Shown piece by piece: positions 39,346 to 49,704 of a DNA stretch of 64,000 nucleotides; the first letter of the stretch is position 1; the number at the start of each line of letters is the position of its first letter. The notes under the pieces were generated by a model. The model searched no databases. It worked only from the letters and a program-made list of their open reading frames with translations, and was not told the DNA's origin. The position numbers were made by a program, and so were the translations under genes. Source of the stretch: Cyanobacterium sp. uoEpiScrs1 (lineage in GTDB: Bacteria > Cyanobacteriota > Cyanobacteriia > Cyanobacteriales > Microcystaceae); the NCBI RefSeq assembly GCF_947331815.1, contig NZ_OX373462.1:124001-188000 (forward strand), written 5' to 3'.

Positions 39346-39762
39346 ATGAGTGTTCACAAAGGTGAAATTGTGACAATCTTGAAATCAAAAGGACTGAGAG
39401 TAACGCCTCAACGCTTTGCTGTTTATGCAAATTTGCGATCACGTGGAGATCATCCCACAGCTGAGCAGATTTTGAGAGATCTAAATAAGGAGATTTTTAC
39501 TTCTTCTCAAGCAACAGTTTATAGTACTTTACAGACCCTAAGAGAAGTAAATTTGATTCGAGAAGTATTGTTGCAAGAGGGGGTTTCCCGATATGACGCA
39601 AATGTTTCTCCTCATCATCATTTTCGTTGTTGGCAATGTCAGAGAATAGAAGACGTCGATTGGGATACTTTTCCGTCTATTAGTCTAGATTCTCTTCGTG
39701 CTGGTTTGACTGTAGATAGCTACGAAATCACGATCAGGGGATTATGTGAAGATTGTCAGTAA
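39346..39762 (+). CDS. perR: PerR-type Fur-family peroxide regulator
   Basis: A 138-residue Fur-family repressor. The N-terminal winged helix is at about 8-80 (LKSKGLRVTPQRFAVYANLRSRGDHPTAEQI, SQATVYSTLQTLREVNLI), and a dimerisation domain includes SRYDANVSPHHHFRCWQCQRIEDVDW and ends GLCEDCQ. The two CxxC pairs form the structural zinc site, and the HHH cluster with aspartates supplies the sensing metal site. Length and the divergent peroxiredoxin gene favour PerR over iron-sensing Fur or zinc-sensing Zur. Function is inferred from the Synechocystis slr1738 arrangement. Confidence 0.88.
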   Translation: MSVHKGEIVTILKSKGLRVTPQRFAVYANLRSRGDHPTAEQILRDLNKEIFTSSQATVYSTLQTLREVNLIREVLLQEGVSRYDANVSPHHHFRCWQCQRIEDVDWDTFPSISLDSLRAGLTVDSYEITIRGLCEDCQ

Positions 39763-40394
39763 ACAAAATTAATCGTATATACGTAAAAGTCTTAAATCGA
39801 AAATTAAGTCAAGCGATTTAATTTTTGGAAGAAGTTTCAATACTTGAACTTTTCAAACCTTTTAGCTTTTTTATTCTAATTTTAATATATCGATTTAAAA
39901 TTATTTTTGGACTCATATCCAATTTGTTCTCATAAAATAAATTATTTAATATTTGGAATAAATGATCGTATTATAAATATTAGGATTTAATAATCAACCA
40001 TCAACAAATAATCTTAACAAATTTAGTAATATCTTTAGGTGTTCAGATAGCCTGTATTGTCGACGTAAACTAATTAATTTCTAGTTATTTCAGTGAAATA
40101 GATTTATTTAATTACTTGTTGATAATTTACTTTTTTTATGTTCATCTTTTAAATTACAATGATAGTTCTATAAAATAATTAGATAGCACATTTACTATGT
40201 TTGCAGTCGTCTACTTAAAAAACTAATTTCCTAATAGGGTTAAGATATCGTCATTTATTTTCAGGAGTCAACCCTAATTACTATGTATTAAAATCAAACA
40301 AATAACCTATATTTATTCACATAAAGTAGTCTAATTATTAAAGTTTATGATACTTTAATTTATCAAGTTTTTCGACTAAAGTTTCATTATTTAA
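39763..40394. other. AT-rich gap after perR, nothing recognised
   Basis: No ORF, hairpin longer than 8 bp or RNA motif that I can support. Confidence 0.4.
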
Positions 40395-40885
40395 TATAGT
40401 GTTTGCTAGACAACGTAAGATTGATAAAGAGGTTGCACTAATTGCAGTAGAATAATAAAACAGTTGCTCCTTATCTTAGAAAGATTAATTTAAGGATTAA
40501 AGATTTATAACAAGCCTATTTTTAGATGTTAACTCAAGTTACTCACAAATCCAGGAGACTCAACTTATTTCAAGCTAACATGATCAGAACTGATTTATGC
40601 TGAATAAATTAATTAGAGCTAATTAATTTCAAGAAAATTTAACTAGAACATCTCTATAAAATTTTTGTATTAGGAGAAACTGGTTTTAGACGAGCGAGAT
40701 TCAGTCGAACTAATTTAAGTTAAGTTATTGAGACAAACATAAACTTTTATATAGCAGATCGCAGTCAAAAAATTTTATATAAAACATGGTTACGAGGAGC
40801 ATATTTTTATCGAGCATATTTTCTTCAAGCACAATTAATTCAAGTCTATTTGTATAAGAACTAATCTCACGAATATTAAAATAGA
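40395..40885 (+). pseudogene. Dead pentapeptide-repeat gene
   Basis: The plus strand shows degraded A/D-L repeats across frames. A start-like segment LARQRKIDKEVALIAVE (about 40407-40455) is followed by ETQLISS/RLNLFQANMIRTDL, then GETGFRRARFSRTNLS (40677-40722) and WLRGAYFYRAYFLQAQLIQVY. Many in-frame stops and shifts separate them. The five-residue periodicity survives, so the family call is firm even though no frame is intact. It is unrelated in frame or sequence to the living pentapeptide gene at 32.5 kb. A perfect 25-bp palindrome follows 63 nt later. Confidence 0.75.
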
Positions 40886-40947
40886 TTTTATAAGTTTACC
40901 TTAGAGTAATTTAAGTTATACAAAATCAAGAAAAGTAAACCTAAAAT

Positions 40948-40997
40948 TTGCTAAACTATGAGGAGTTTTTTTAAAAAAACTCCTCATAGTTTAGCAA
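40948..40997. repeat. Perfect 50-nt palindrome (25-bp arms, no loop)
   Basis: Arms 40948-40972 and 40973-40997 are exactly complementary with no spacer. The arm is TTGCTAAACTATGAGGAG followed by seven T's. In RNA it would fold with a small A/U loop and run A-rich into AGAAAAATATT. Position suggests it was the terminator of the dead pentapeptide gene, yet it has stayed perfect while the gene decayed. Confidence 0.85.
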
Positions 40998-41402
40998 GAA
41001 AAATATTGATGGTAATTTTAGTATTGCAAAGGCTCACTCTATTATAGATTATCTTATACAATTTATTGTAAATAATAATAGTTTAATAAATACTAATAAT
41101 ATACTCTATATATAATTATTTATTAATAACTTATTATATTTATGCAGCTATATTAAATTAAGATTATACGATAGTTAGCTATTGTTAAACTGACATAGAT
41201 TTATGTTATCAAAAAAAGTAAAAAGCTTCAATTAAAATCAATAATTGACAACTTCAGATTTTATCCTACATATTAATTTATGAAATTAAATTCTACAAAT
41301 TAATATACCTGTTTTTCTTTAGATACCCTACTAGAAAAAAGGACACAAACTAGAAGCTTATGTTACCGTTACTTTAACTATAAACTATAAATCATTAACT
41401 TT
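40998..41402. other. AT-rich gap before the ABC exporter
   Basis: No gene seen. It must hold the exporter's promoter. The last bases before the ATG lack a clear ribosome-binding site. Confidence 0.4.
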
Positions 41403-43235
41403 ATGTCCGTTTTCTCTCCTATACGTCAACAAAAAAAATTGAATCGTCTCAACGAAAGTAATATAAGACTTATTCTGAGACTCGCCCCTTATCTCCGTCG
41501 CCACATTCATTTGTTGTTACTGGCAATGGGATTACTTCTACCATTAGCTACTGCCGGCGCAATACAACCTTTAATTATTGGACAAGCAGTTTCTCTTTTA
41601 CGTCAAGAGCATACATGGTGGTTCTTAAGAACTCTTTCGATAGAACAAGGAATAGTACGATTGAGTATCCTATTATTAATCACAGTTATTATTCGTGTTT
41701 ATTTCGCTTCTTTTCAAGGATATATTATCCAAAAAATAGGTCAAACAATTACCGCAGATATACGTAAAGATTTATTTGCTCATGTTATTTCATTAGGAAT
41801 TAGTTTTTTTAATCGTACTCCAGTAGGACGCTTGATAACACGATTAACTAGTGATGTTGAAGCATTAGGAGATGTATTTTCCAGTGGTGCAATTGGCATC
41901 TTAAGTGATGGCATTTACATTCTTGTGATTATTGTTACCATGATTACAGTACAAGTAAAATTAGCATTAATGCTAATTCTAATGATAATTCCTGTAACTG
42001 GATTAATCATCTACTTCCAAAGTCAATATCGAAAAGAAAATTACAAAGTCAGGGAAGAACTTTCCCAACTAAATTCTATATTGCAGGAAAATATAGCTGG
42101 AATTAACGTTGTTCAATTATTTCGTCGGGAACTATTTAATTCAGAGTTATTCCGTTCTACTAATGAACGATATCGCAAGGCAGTTGATAAAACAATTTTT
42201 CATGATTCAGCCGTTTCTGCAACTCTAGAATGGATTAGTTTAGTAGCAATTGCAGGAGTTTTATGGCTAGGAGGGGTTTTGATTGTAGATGAAGTCATTA
42301 CCTTTGGTACTTTATCTGCATTCATTCTCTATGCACAACGTTTATTTAATCCTTTGCGTCAACTAGCTGATAAATTAACTATGTTTCAAGCCGGATTTAC
42401 AGCTATAGAACGTATTGGTGAATTAATGAATGAATCAATTGAGATTTCTGAAGCTAAAGATGAAGTACTCTCTCTATCAAGTTTTTGTGAGAAAAATATA
42501 AATGGCGAAATTCGGTTTGAAAATGTTTGGTTTCGTTATAACAAGGATGAGTATGTTCTCAAGAATTTAGATTTTACTATTCATGCAGGAGAAACAGTTG
42601 CATTTGTCGGTCCTACCGGGGCTGGAAAAAGTTCTATTATTCGTTTGTTATGCCGTTTCTATGATCCCATTCATGGGAGAATCCTGATTAATGGCGTAGA
42701 TATTCGAAATATTTCTAAAACTGAACTACGGCGATATATTGGTGTCATCTTACAAGAAAGTTTTCTATTTGCAGGAGACATTATGCGTAACATTACTTTG
42801 GGAGAGAATTATTCCTTTGAAAAAGTAAAAAAGGCAGCTAACATAACCAATATTGGGCAGTTTATTGACGAACTTCCTCAGGGCTACAAAACTAAAGTTC
42901 GGGAAAGAGGAACAAATTTATCTGGAGGACAAAAACAATTATTAGCATTTGCCAGAGTTGCTATTCGTGATCCTCATATTTTAGTTTTGGATGAAGCGAC
43001 TTCTAGTTTAGATGTCAAAACAGAGGCATTAATTCAAGATGCATTAGATTATTTATTAAGCAAGAGGACTGCTGTTATTATTGCGCATAGACTTTCAACT
43101 ATTAAGGGAGCAGATCGTATTTTTGTTTTAAAAAAAGGTGAGTTAATTGAATCAGGAAACCATAAAGAATTAATTCAAAAAGGCGGACTATATCATGATT
43201 TATATAAATTGCAAATGATTAAGTACAAAAAATAG
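41403..43235 (+). CDS. ABC exporter, fused membrane and ATPase domains (MsbA-like)
   Basis: A 610-residue half-transporter. It has a type-I exporter membrane domain with about six spans (about 30-330, including TADIRKDLFAHVISLGISFFNRTPVGRLITRLTSDVEAL and LNSILQENIAGINVVQLF), then an ATPase domain from about 375. Walker A is GPTGAGKSS near 400, Q-loop ILQESFLFAGDI, signature LSGGQKQL near 503, Walker B ILVLDEATSSLD and switch IIAHRLSTI. It would act as a homodimer exporting lipids or hydrophobic compounds; the substrate cannot be told from sequence. It stands alone, without a membrane-fusion partner. Confidence 0.9.
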   Translation: MSVFSPIRQQKKLNRLNESNIRLILRLAPYLRRHIHLLLLAMGLLLPLATAGAIQPLIIGQAVSLLRQEHTWWFLRTLSIEQGIVRLSILLLITVIIRVYFASFQGYIIQKIGQTITADIRKDLFAHVISLGISFFNRTPVGRLITRLTSDVEALGDVFSSGAIGILSDGIYILVIIVTMITVQVKLALMLILMIIPVTGLIIYFQSQYRKENYKVREELSQLNSILQENIAGINVVQLFRRELFNSELFRSTNERYRKAVDKTIFHDSAVSATLEWISLVAIAGVLWLGGVLIVDEVITFGTLSAFILYAQRLFNPLRQLADKLTMFQAGFTAIERIGELMNESIEISEAKDEVLSLSSFCEKNINGEIRFENVWFRYNKDEYVLKNLDFTIHAGETVAFVGPTGAGKSSIIRLLCRFYDPIHGRILINGVDIRNISKTELRRYIGVILQESFLFAGDIMRNITLGENYSFEKVKKAANITNIGQFIDELPQGYKTKVRERGTNLSGGQKQLLAFARVAIRDPHILVLDEATSSLDVKTEALIQDALDYLLSKRTAVIIAHRLSTIKGADRIFVLKKGELIESGNHKELIQKGGLYHDLYKLQMIKYKK

Positions 43236-43823
43236 TTAATAGTTGTTCTGATAGGGGTAAGATGTAATTATATTAAACAATTTAGCTATCTTTAACAGTT
43301 TTGGTTATAAAGTAATTACGATAAACTATCGAGTCAGTATTTCTAATTTGCCGGAAAATATATACTAATCAGTGAGAATATATTCATTATCTCTATTCTT
43401 AATAAATAAGAGTATCCTATCTCGAGGTTATTAACCTATAGTAACTGGAAGACTTTTAAATCCGTAAAAAGAGATACAAACAGCAGTCTTCGTTATATAT
43501 TTTGGAGATAAGTCAATAGATAAAATTCATAAAAACAGTAAAATTGTTGGATCTTACATTTAAGGTAAGGAACTTATCAGTATGTAAAATACTAAAAAAT
43601 ATTTCATTGTTCAGCATAAAGTTTACTTACAAGTAAAATAAAAGAATCAAATATAAATATTGAGTAAATGAACATTTTAGATATTAAATTAGAGTAATAT
43701 AAACCTAATGAAGTAAATTATCTTCATTCTTGTCCCAATTAACTGTAATTTAACTCTTGATTTTGAGTAAATCATTCAATAGAAAATAGAAGACTTTTAA
43801 AAAAATATTAAATTATCATTTCA
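43236..43823. other. Gap between ABC exporter and copper ATPase
   Basis: No intact gene. On the minus strand around 43430-43490 there is a short coding-like run (TAVCISFYGFKSLPVTI) ending in stops. It could be a relic but is too short to assign. Confidence 0.35.
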
Positions 43824-46109
43824 ATGGAAACTTGTCATTTAAAACTACAGGGAATGAGTTGTGCCGGTTGTGCCTCCACAATCGAAAAAGCTATTCAAGA
43901 AGTTGAAGGAGTCAACCAAGGCAACGTTAATTTTGCTATTTCTCGAGCAACTGTAACCTATGATCCGGAAAAAACTACTTTACTAATTATTCAACAGGCT
44001 GTGAAAGAAGCGGGCTATAATGCTTATCCCGTTTTAGAAACAAAAAATGAAGTAGATTTAGAACAAGCGACAAGAATAACACAACGAAAAGAGTTAACTT
44101 GCAAATTGATTGTCGGTTCTACTATTAGTATTTTATTAATTATTGGGGGGCTCCCGATGATGACGGGATTAGAAATGACTTATATCCCTACCTTTTTACA
44201 TAGTTTTTGGATTCAATTATTCTTGACAACTCCAGTTATTTCTTGGGTAGGTAAAGACTTTTTTCTAGGGGCTTGGAAGTCCTTTAAATTTCGTTCAGCT
44301 AATATGGATACTTTAGTTTCCTTAGGTACTGGAGGCGCCTATTTATATTCTGTATTTACAACTTTATTTCCACATATTTTTGAGTCTCATGGAATTGTTA
44401 CAGAAGTTTATTATGAAACTGTTTCTGTCGTTATAACCTTAGTGTTATTAGGAAAACTTTTAGAAAATAGAGCTAAAGGAAAAACTTCAGAAGCAATTCA
44501 ACAATTAATGAGCTTACAAGCAAAAACAGCGAGAGTAATCCGTTATCAACAAGAAATAGATATTCTCATTGAACAAGTAATTGTAAACGATATCATCTTA
44601 GTACGTCCTGGAGAAAAAATTCCTGTTGATGGTGAGGTGGTAGAAGGAGAGTCCTTTATTGATGAATCGATGATAACAGGAGAACCTATTCCTACCCAAA
44701 AAGAAGTAGGAGATGAAGTTATTGGAGCAACCATCAATAAGACAGGAAGTTTTAAATTTAAAGCAACAAAAGTAGGAAAAGACGCAGTATTGGCACAGAT
44801 TGTTAAGTTAGTTCAAGATGCTCAGGGAAGTAAAGCTCCAATTCAAAAATTAGCTGATCGGGTAACAAGATGGTTTGTCCCAGGAGTTATTGCTTTCGCT
44901 ATTGCAACGTTTGTAATTTGGTTTAATGTAATGGGGAATATTACTCTAGCTATGATTACAACAGTAGGAGTTTTAATTATTTCCTGTCCCTGCGCCTTAG
45001 GTTTAGCAACACCTACATCTATTATAGTTGGAACAGGAAAAGGTGCAGAAAATGGTATTTTAATTAAAGGAGCAGATAGTTTAGAATTGGCTCATAAATT
45101 GAACACTGTTGTTCTTGATAAAACAGGAACTATTACTCAAGGAAAACCTAGTGTTACTAATTATATTACTGTTAATGGTGTAACTAATAATAATGAACTA
45201 GAACTCTTAAAACTTGGGGCTGCTTTGGAAAAAAACTCCGAACACCCCTTAGCCGAAGCAGTGGTTAATTATGCTCGATCTCAAGGAGTTAAAATGCCGT
45301 TGCCTGAAGTAAAAAATTTTAAAGCTGTTGCTGGAATGGGGGTTCAGGGAGAAATTATGGGTAGAATGGTACAAATTGGTACACAAAGATGGATGGACAT
45401 GTTAGGTATTAACACTAAATTGCTAGATGTCACCCGTCAACAATGGGAAAGTGAAGCCAAAACAACTGCTCTGATAGCTGTAGAGGGACTGGTTGAGGGA
45501 CTGATAGGTATTGCAGATGCGACTAAACCTTCGTCATTAGAGTCCGTAAAATCCTTGAAAAGAATGGGTTTGGAAGTGGTAATGTTGACAGGAGATAATC
45601 AGAAAACTGCGGAGGCTATAGCTTCTGAATTAAGCATTCAAAGAGTTTTTGCTCAAGTGCGTCCTGATCAAAAAGCCAGTATCATTAAACAAATTCAACA
45701 GGAAAGAAATGGTCGTAAACAACAACCGAAAATCGTAGCAATGGTTGGGGACGGGATTAATGATGCACCTGCCTTAGCACAAGCTGATGTGGGAATAGCA
45801 CTTGGAACAGGAACAGATATAGCAATGGCTGCCAGTGATTTAACCTTGATTTCTGGGGATTTGCGAGGTATTGTCACAGCAATCCAACTAAGTCATGCTA
45901 CCATGAGAAATATTAAAGAAAATCTCTTTTTTGCCTATATTTACAACAGTCTTGGTATTCCTATTGCCGCTGGAATTTTATATCCTTTTTATGGTTGGTT
46001 GTTAAATCCTATGATTGCAGGAGCAGCAATGGCTTTTAGTTCTTTTTCTGTAGTAATGAACGCTTTGAGATTACGAAATTTTAGTCCCCAGAAAATAATT
46101 AACTTATAA
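43824..46109 (+). CDS. Copper-exporting P1B-type ATPase (PacS/CtaA/CopA-like)
   Basis: A 761-residue heavy-metal ATPase. It has one N-terminal HMA domain with GMSCAGCAS near residue 10 (CxxC binds Cu(I)), eight predicted membrane spans, the transport motif [10 protein letters not shown] near 390, the phosphorylation site [11 protein letters not shown] near 433 and the HP motif SEHPLAEAV near 472. [18 protein letters not shown] lies near 643 and the C-terminal span ends [17 protein letters not shown]. Cyanobacteria use two such pumps: CtaA at the plasma membrane and PacS at thylakoids supplying plastocyanin and oxidase. I cannot decide which this is. A small stub gene follows that may derive from a cupredoxin-type partner. 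Confidence 0.93.
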   Translation: METCHLKLQGMSCAGCASTIEKAIQEVEGVNQGNVNFAISRATVTYDPEKTTLLIIQQAVKEAGYNAYPVLETKNEVDLEQATRITQRKELTCKLIVGSTISILLIIGGLPMMTGLEMTYIPTFLHSFWIQLFLTTPVISWVGKDFFLGAWKSFKFRSANMDTLVSLGTGGAYLYSVFTTLFPHIFESHGIVTEVYYETVSVVITLVLLGKLLENRAKGKTSEAIQQLMSLQAKTARVIRYQQEIDILIEQVIVNDIILVRPGEKIPVDGEVVEGESFIDESMITGEPIPTQKEVGDEVIGATINKTGSFKFKATKVGKDAVLAQIVKLVQDAQGSKAPIQKLADRVTRWFVPGVIAFAIATFVIWFNVMGNITLAMITTVGVLIISCPCALGLATPTSIIVGTGKGAENGILIKGADSLELAHKLNTVVLDKTGTITQGKPSVTNYITVNGVTNNNELELLKLGAALEKNSEHPLAEAVVNYARSQGVKMPLPEVKNFKAVAGMGVQGEIMGRMVQIGTQRWMDMLGINTKLLDVTRQQWESEAKTTALIAVEGLVEGLIGIADATKPSSLESVKSLKRMGLEVVMLTGDNQKTAEAIASELSIQRVFAQVRPDQKASIIKQIQQERNGRKQQPKIVAMVGDGINDAPALAQADVGIALGTGTDIAMAASDLTLISGDLRGIVTAIQLSHATMRNIKENLFFAYIYNSLGIPIAAGILYPFYGWLLNPMIAGAAMAFSSFSVVMNALRLRNFSPQKIINL

Positions 46110-46263
46110 TCACTATTATCTGCATTTTTGTCCCAGTATTTTAGATTTAGATAAGTTGACATGAGATCACATTAACAGTCATTATTATTAATATTATCTG
46201 GTTAGATAATTATTTCTTGCTCGTTTAGGATATTTATTTTTTCTGTTGCAAAACCGTCTACTA

Positions 46264-46497
46264 ATGAATAAGATTAAAGTAATTTTGTTTGTAATAATAA
46301 GTTCTTGTTTAATATTAGGAAATGTTTCTATCTCTCAGGAGAAGACAAAATTTAGAAAACCCAATAGTCAATTTTCTCGTCTGGAACAGCCGTTGCCATT
46401 AAAACTGTTAGTAACATTGGGGGGAGGAGGATTAATTGTAACAGAAGTTTGGTGGTTTTTATTCAGTAAAACAAAATCTAAAAAGACTAAATCTTAA
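46264..46497 (+). CDS. Small membrane protein, possible stub of a cupredoxin-domain gene
   Basis: A 77-residue ORF from the ATG at 46264; a TTG 18 nt earlier is possible but less likely. It has an N-terminal hydrophobic signal or anchor (KVILFVIISSCLILGNVSIS), a polar linker and a second span PLPLKLLVTLGGGGLIVTEVWWFLFSK, followed by a lysine-rich end. The second segment recalls the membrane anchor ahead of the copper-binding domain in cyanobacterial cupredoxin-domain proteins that neighbour copper ATPases. That resemblance is from memory. No cupredoxin domain follows. It may be a truncated remnant or a short protein in its own right. Confidence 0.5.
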   Translation: MNKIKVILFVIISSCLILGNVSISQEKTKFRKPNSQFSRLEQPLPLKLLVTLGGGGLIVTEVWWFLFSKTKSKKTKS

Positions 46498-47216
46498 TAA
46501 AGACACCTACACAAATTAAAGTCGAAATCTATTTTTTAACTCTTATCAAACAATTAACTTATCTATTACTCAAGTAAGTTGGAATAAAAAAAATAATTAG
46601 AGATGAATATTTCCTAAAAAATTTTTTGGTTATTCTAATGTCTTCTAAAATTTATCTTAATGCAAAGACAGTTATCTCTATGATCTTTGAACTAGTTGTA
46701 GATAAGTAGGATGAACAAAACAGTTTCACTGAAAAGCTTCCAAGACGACTAGGGTATTACTTAACTCATAAGTAATAGAAAAATATAATTTCAAAATTAT
46801 CGCTATAATTATTCTAGCAATAGTAATAAAAACGAAAAGAACCCTTAATCTTATTTAATCTTTTTCTAAACTCAAAAAATAACACAACTTACTTGAAAAT
46901 CAAAAAAAACTTATAAATATAAACTTGACCTTATACAGAGTCATGGTGAACAGTTTGATTAGCTATTTCTTATGGGGTCACAAAAGTAATTTTTGTATAA
47001 AGGAGTATCAAACAAAGCTTTAGCAATATAATTTCAGGTTTTATCTACAGTTTACACTGTTACTCTCAAGTCCATGATTAAAGATAAAAATAGTAACAAA
47101 AATTATAAATAATTAATCGACTCCAAAAGATATAAATATTTGGCTACTATAAACTAATTTTTATTGTCTGTGTGTATTAAAGTATAAATAATTTATTCAG
47201 TTAATTATTTAATTGA
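46498..47216. other. AT-rich gap, no gene recognised
   Basis: If the preceding ORF is a truncated cupredoxin gene, its missing domain should have been here; I find no recognisable trace (no CxxxH/M-type copper motif in any frame). It is otherwise AT-rich sequence between convergent units. Confidence 0.4.
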
Positions 47217-47822
47217 CTACTTTTCCTGTTCTACCTCAGTTTTTTTAAAATTTTTCAATGATTCATCTATTTTCAACCATTCATCTATTTCTCTATCAAT
47301 TGCATATCGGTAATTTTTAGAAACTAAGCTGATATTTATTTCTGCTGCATCTTGATTATTAGAATCTACCTTAGCATATAAAAAACTATCATTAAAATCA
47401 GAATTTCCTAAAATTATCTGATGTTTACTTCCATCATTTAGTATTACTTTTATAGTTGCTAGTGGCTTGTTTAGACCATAATCTTTCTGTTGACTAGTAG
47501 AAATTGTAAAGCGGCGATCACTTTCTCCCGTAACCAATAGATTTGTCAAAAACGAAATAGTTGCATCATTAGCAGTTGCCTGTTTTGGGTGAATCATTTT
47601 CCACTCTTTTTTACCATCTTCAGTCTGTTGAAATTGTAAAGTGTGCTGTTTAGTTTTAACGGATATATTTTTAATATCCTCTTCTGTGAAGTTAAATATT
47701 TTGTTATTGTTTGACCTGATTTGTAATTGGTGCTGTTGAAATTTAACTTCATAAATATATACAGTAGTGCATAAAAAAACAGCAGCAATTAACAAACCCC
47801 AAGTTTTTTTCTGTAACTTCAT
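47217..47822 (-). CDS. DUF4340-domain protein of the Gld-type exporter operon
   Basis: A 201-residue protein with one N-terminal span (WGLLIAAVFLCTTVYIYEVKF) and an extracytoplasmic DUF4340-type domain with FTEEDIKNISVKTKQHTLQF, WKMIHPKQATANDATISFLTNLL, DRRFTISTSQQKDYGLNKPLATIKVILNDG and FLYAKVDSN. It is the last of four genes on the minus strand (ATPase, permease, GldG-like, DUF4340), 50 nt after the GldG-like gene. This set recurs in many bacteria including cyanobacteria. The role of the DUF4340 partner is unknown. Confidence 0.82.
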   Translation of the reverse strand: MKLQKKTWGLLIAAVFLCTTVYIYEVKFQQHQLQIRSNNNKIFNFTEEDIKNISVKTKQHTLQFQQTEDGKKEWKMIHPKQATANDATISFLTNLLVTGESDRRFTISTSQQKDYGLNKPLATIKVILNDGSKHQIILGNSDFNDSFLYAKVDSNNQDAAEINISLVSKNYRYAIDREIDEWLKIDESLKNFKKTEVEQEK

Positions 47823-47872
47823 AAATTTTCTACACTATTAAATTCTAAGTTTACGGACAAATATTTTATATA

Positions 47873-49657
47873 TCACTGTCTACGTAACCAAGTCATAACT
47901 CCAGCAATCAATCCTCCTAATGGAAAAAATACCAATGTTAGAAAAGTCAATAATCCTGCTTTTAGGGGAGTTAAATTAATACGACGATTTTTCGCTTCTT
48001 TAGGACGAATTAACAAAGGTTGATCATCTTTACTCACTAACCATTGAACTGAATTTAAAAAGACGTCGCCATTTAGTTGTTGATTAAATAAATTGTTAGT
48101 AATAAACATCGAATTGCCAATTATCACTAACCGAGATTGAATCACATTAGATTTTTTTTGTATAGTGTTTTCACTATTTTCTTCAGCACTAGAACTATTT
48201 TCATCAGTTTCCATTGTTTCTGAAGGGGTAGAAGAGACTTCTGTATCTTTTAAAAAAGAAGAAGGAGTTTCTTTGACTTCTTTTTCAGATAGTTTTTTAC
48301 CAAGTTGTTCCTCTGTATAAGAAGTAGTTAAAGAATCTTTGTTTAGTTTATTAGAAGAAGATGATGCTTGAGGTATCTGTCTTGTACCTGAATTAATTTT
48401 ACGAATTAAGACAACTCCTAAATCAAACGGACCGGCGATGTCTTGAGTTTCATCAAAAGTAAACTCTTTAGAGTCTATATTACTTTCAGCCCACATTTGT
48501 TCACCGGCAATTAACAAAGAAATTGCTTCTACATCTTCTACTTTAACAGTATCAATAGGACGTGCTAAAGGATAGAACGAAATTCCGTTATTAAATTCTT
48601 TTGTAATAGGATGATTTCCATAATTATTAATCAAAGGAGTTACCGGACCTAAACCAACTAAACTTCCTCGTCCTGAACTATCTATTACAACACGATTATC
48701 TAGTTGCACTCCCCATTTTTCTAAGACGGTTTCCAGCCCTGTTTCAATATTAGGATTAAGTAATAAAAGAAGATTACCTCCTTGATCTGAATAAGTTTCT
48801 AATGCCTTAACTTCTTGTTTAAATAATTTTCGTTGGGAACCTGCGATAATTATGGTATCCGCATCATCGGGAATCTTAGGAAGTGTTATTAAATTAAGAG
48901 GTTCAACATTGTACCCTTTATTTTTTAAACTATTAACGGCTGTAAATATACTATCTTCATGAGATTCTTCTAAAGAATATTCTCCATGTCCTTGGAGAAA
49001 ATAAACTGTTGGAATGTAATTACGCCTAATTTTTTCAATAGCATTAGTTAATTTTATTTCAGACAAAGGTTCTTGGGCATTAAACTGAATTAAAGTCTGC
49101 ACCAATTGTTTTTTACCCTTATATTCTATATAGACATCTCCTAATGAATTAACATTAAATTGTTTAGTTAACCCAAGGTTTGTATCAGGATCAATAAATT
49201 TAAACTCAAACTTTTTATTATAACGACGATAATTTTCTAATAATTCTTTATCTTTATGATTGGGAGTTTTTACGAATAACCATACTTTTAGAGAGTCGTC
49301 AATGTTTTTGACAACTTCTTGAGTTTGAGAAGAAATAGTAAATATTTTATTTTCTGTTAAATCAATAGAGTCCAAATAACGATCCGCTAATAAATTAATT
49401 ATTCCTAAAATAATTATCAGCGAAAAGGTAGAGACTAAAGCATTAGTTCTTGTCTGAGTCGATCTTATTTGCCAAAAATTTCGTTTATTAATCAATAAAT
49501 ATAAGATCCAAATAATAAGTAAAATGCTTCCAGTAATGATTAAACTAATATATAGAATTGAGCTACCATCTATCATCAATTCCGCTATTAAACCTGCTAT
49601 GGTCATAATTAATCCTGGAATAAATGAATATCTCAAAAATTTGCGATAGTTAAACAT
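47873..49657 (-). CDS. GldG-like ABC-associated membrane protein
   Basis: A 594-residue protein of the GldG/ABC_transp_aux type. Three N-terminal spans (to about residue 95) are followed by NLLADRYLDSIDLTENKIFTISSQTQEVVKNID, a large extracytoplasmic domain (PTVYFLQGHGEYSLEE; ADTIIIAGSQRKLFKQEVKALETYSDQGGNLLLLLNP) and a C-terminal span (AGLLTFLTLVFFPLGGLIAGVMTWLRR). Residues about 424-503 are a Ser/Thr/Glu/Lys-rich low-complexity linker. In Bacteroidetes GldG works with GldA and GldF in gliding. In cyanobacteria the cargo of this exporter is unknown. Confidence 0.88.
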   Translation of the reverse strand: MFNYRKFLRYSFIPGLIMTIAGLIAELMIDGSSILYISLIITGSILLIIWILYLLINKRNFWQIRSTQTRTNALVSTFSLIIILGIINLLADRYLDSIDLTENKIFTISSQTQEVVKNIDDSLKVWLFVKTPNHKDKELLENYRRYNKKFEFKFIDPDTNLGLTKQFNVNSLGDVYIEYKGKKQLVQTLIQFNAQEPLSEIKLTNAIEKIRRNYIPTVYFLQGHGEYSLEESHEDSIFTAVNSLKNKGYNVEPLNLITLPKIPDDADTIIIAGSQRKLFKQEVKALETYSDQGGNLLLLLNPNIETGLETVLEKWGVQLDNRVVIDSSGRGSLVGLGPVTPLINNYGNHPITKEFNNGISFYPLARPIDTVKVEDVEAISLLIAGEQMWAESNIDSKEFTFDETQDIAGPFDLGVVLIRKINSGTRQIPQASSSSNKLNKDSLTTSYTEEQLGKKLSEKEVKETPSSFLKDTEVSSTPSETMETDENSSSAEENSENTIQKKSNVIQSRLVIIGNSMFITNNLFNQQLNGDVFLNSVQWLVSKDDQPLLIRPKEAKNRRINLTPLKAGLLTFLTLVFFPLGGLIAGVMTWLRRQ

Positions 49658-49704
49658 ATTTTTCCACTTTTATTTCATAAAATAGACATTTACTAAAGTA
49701 AATT

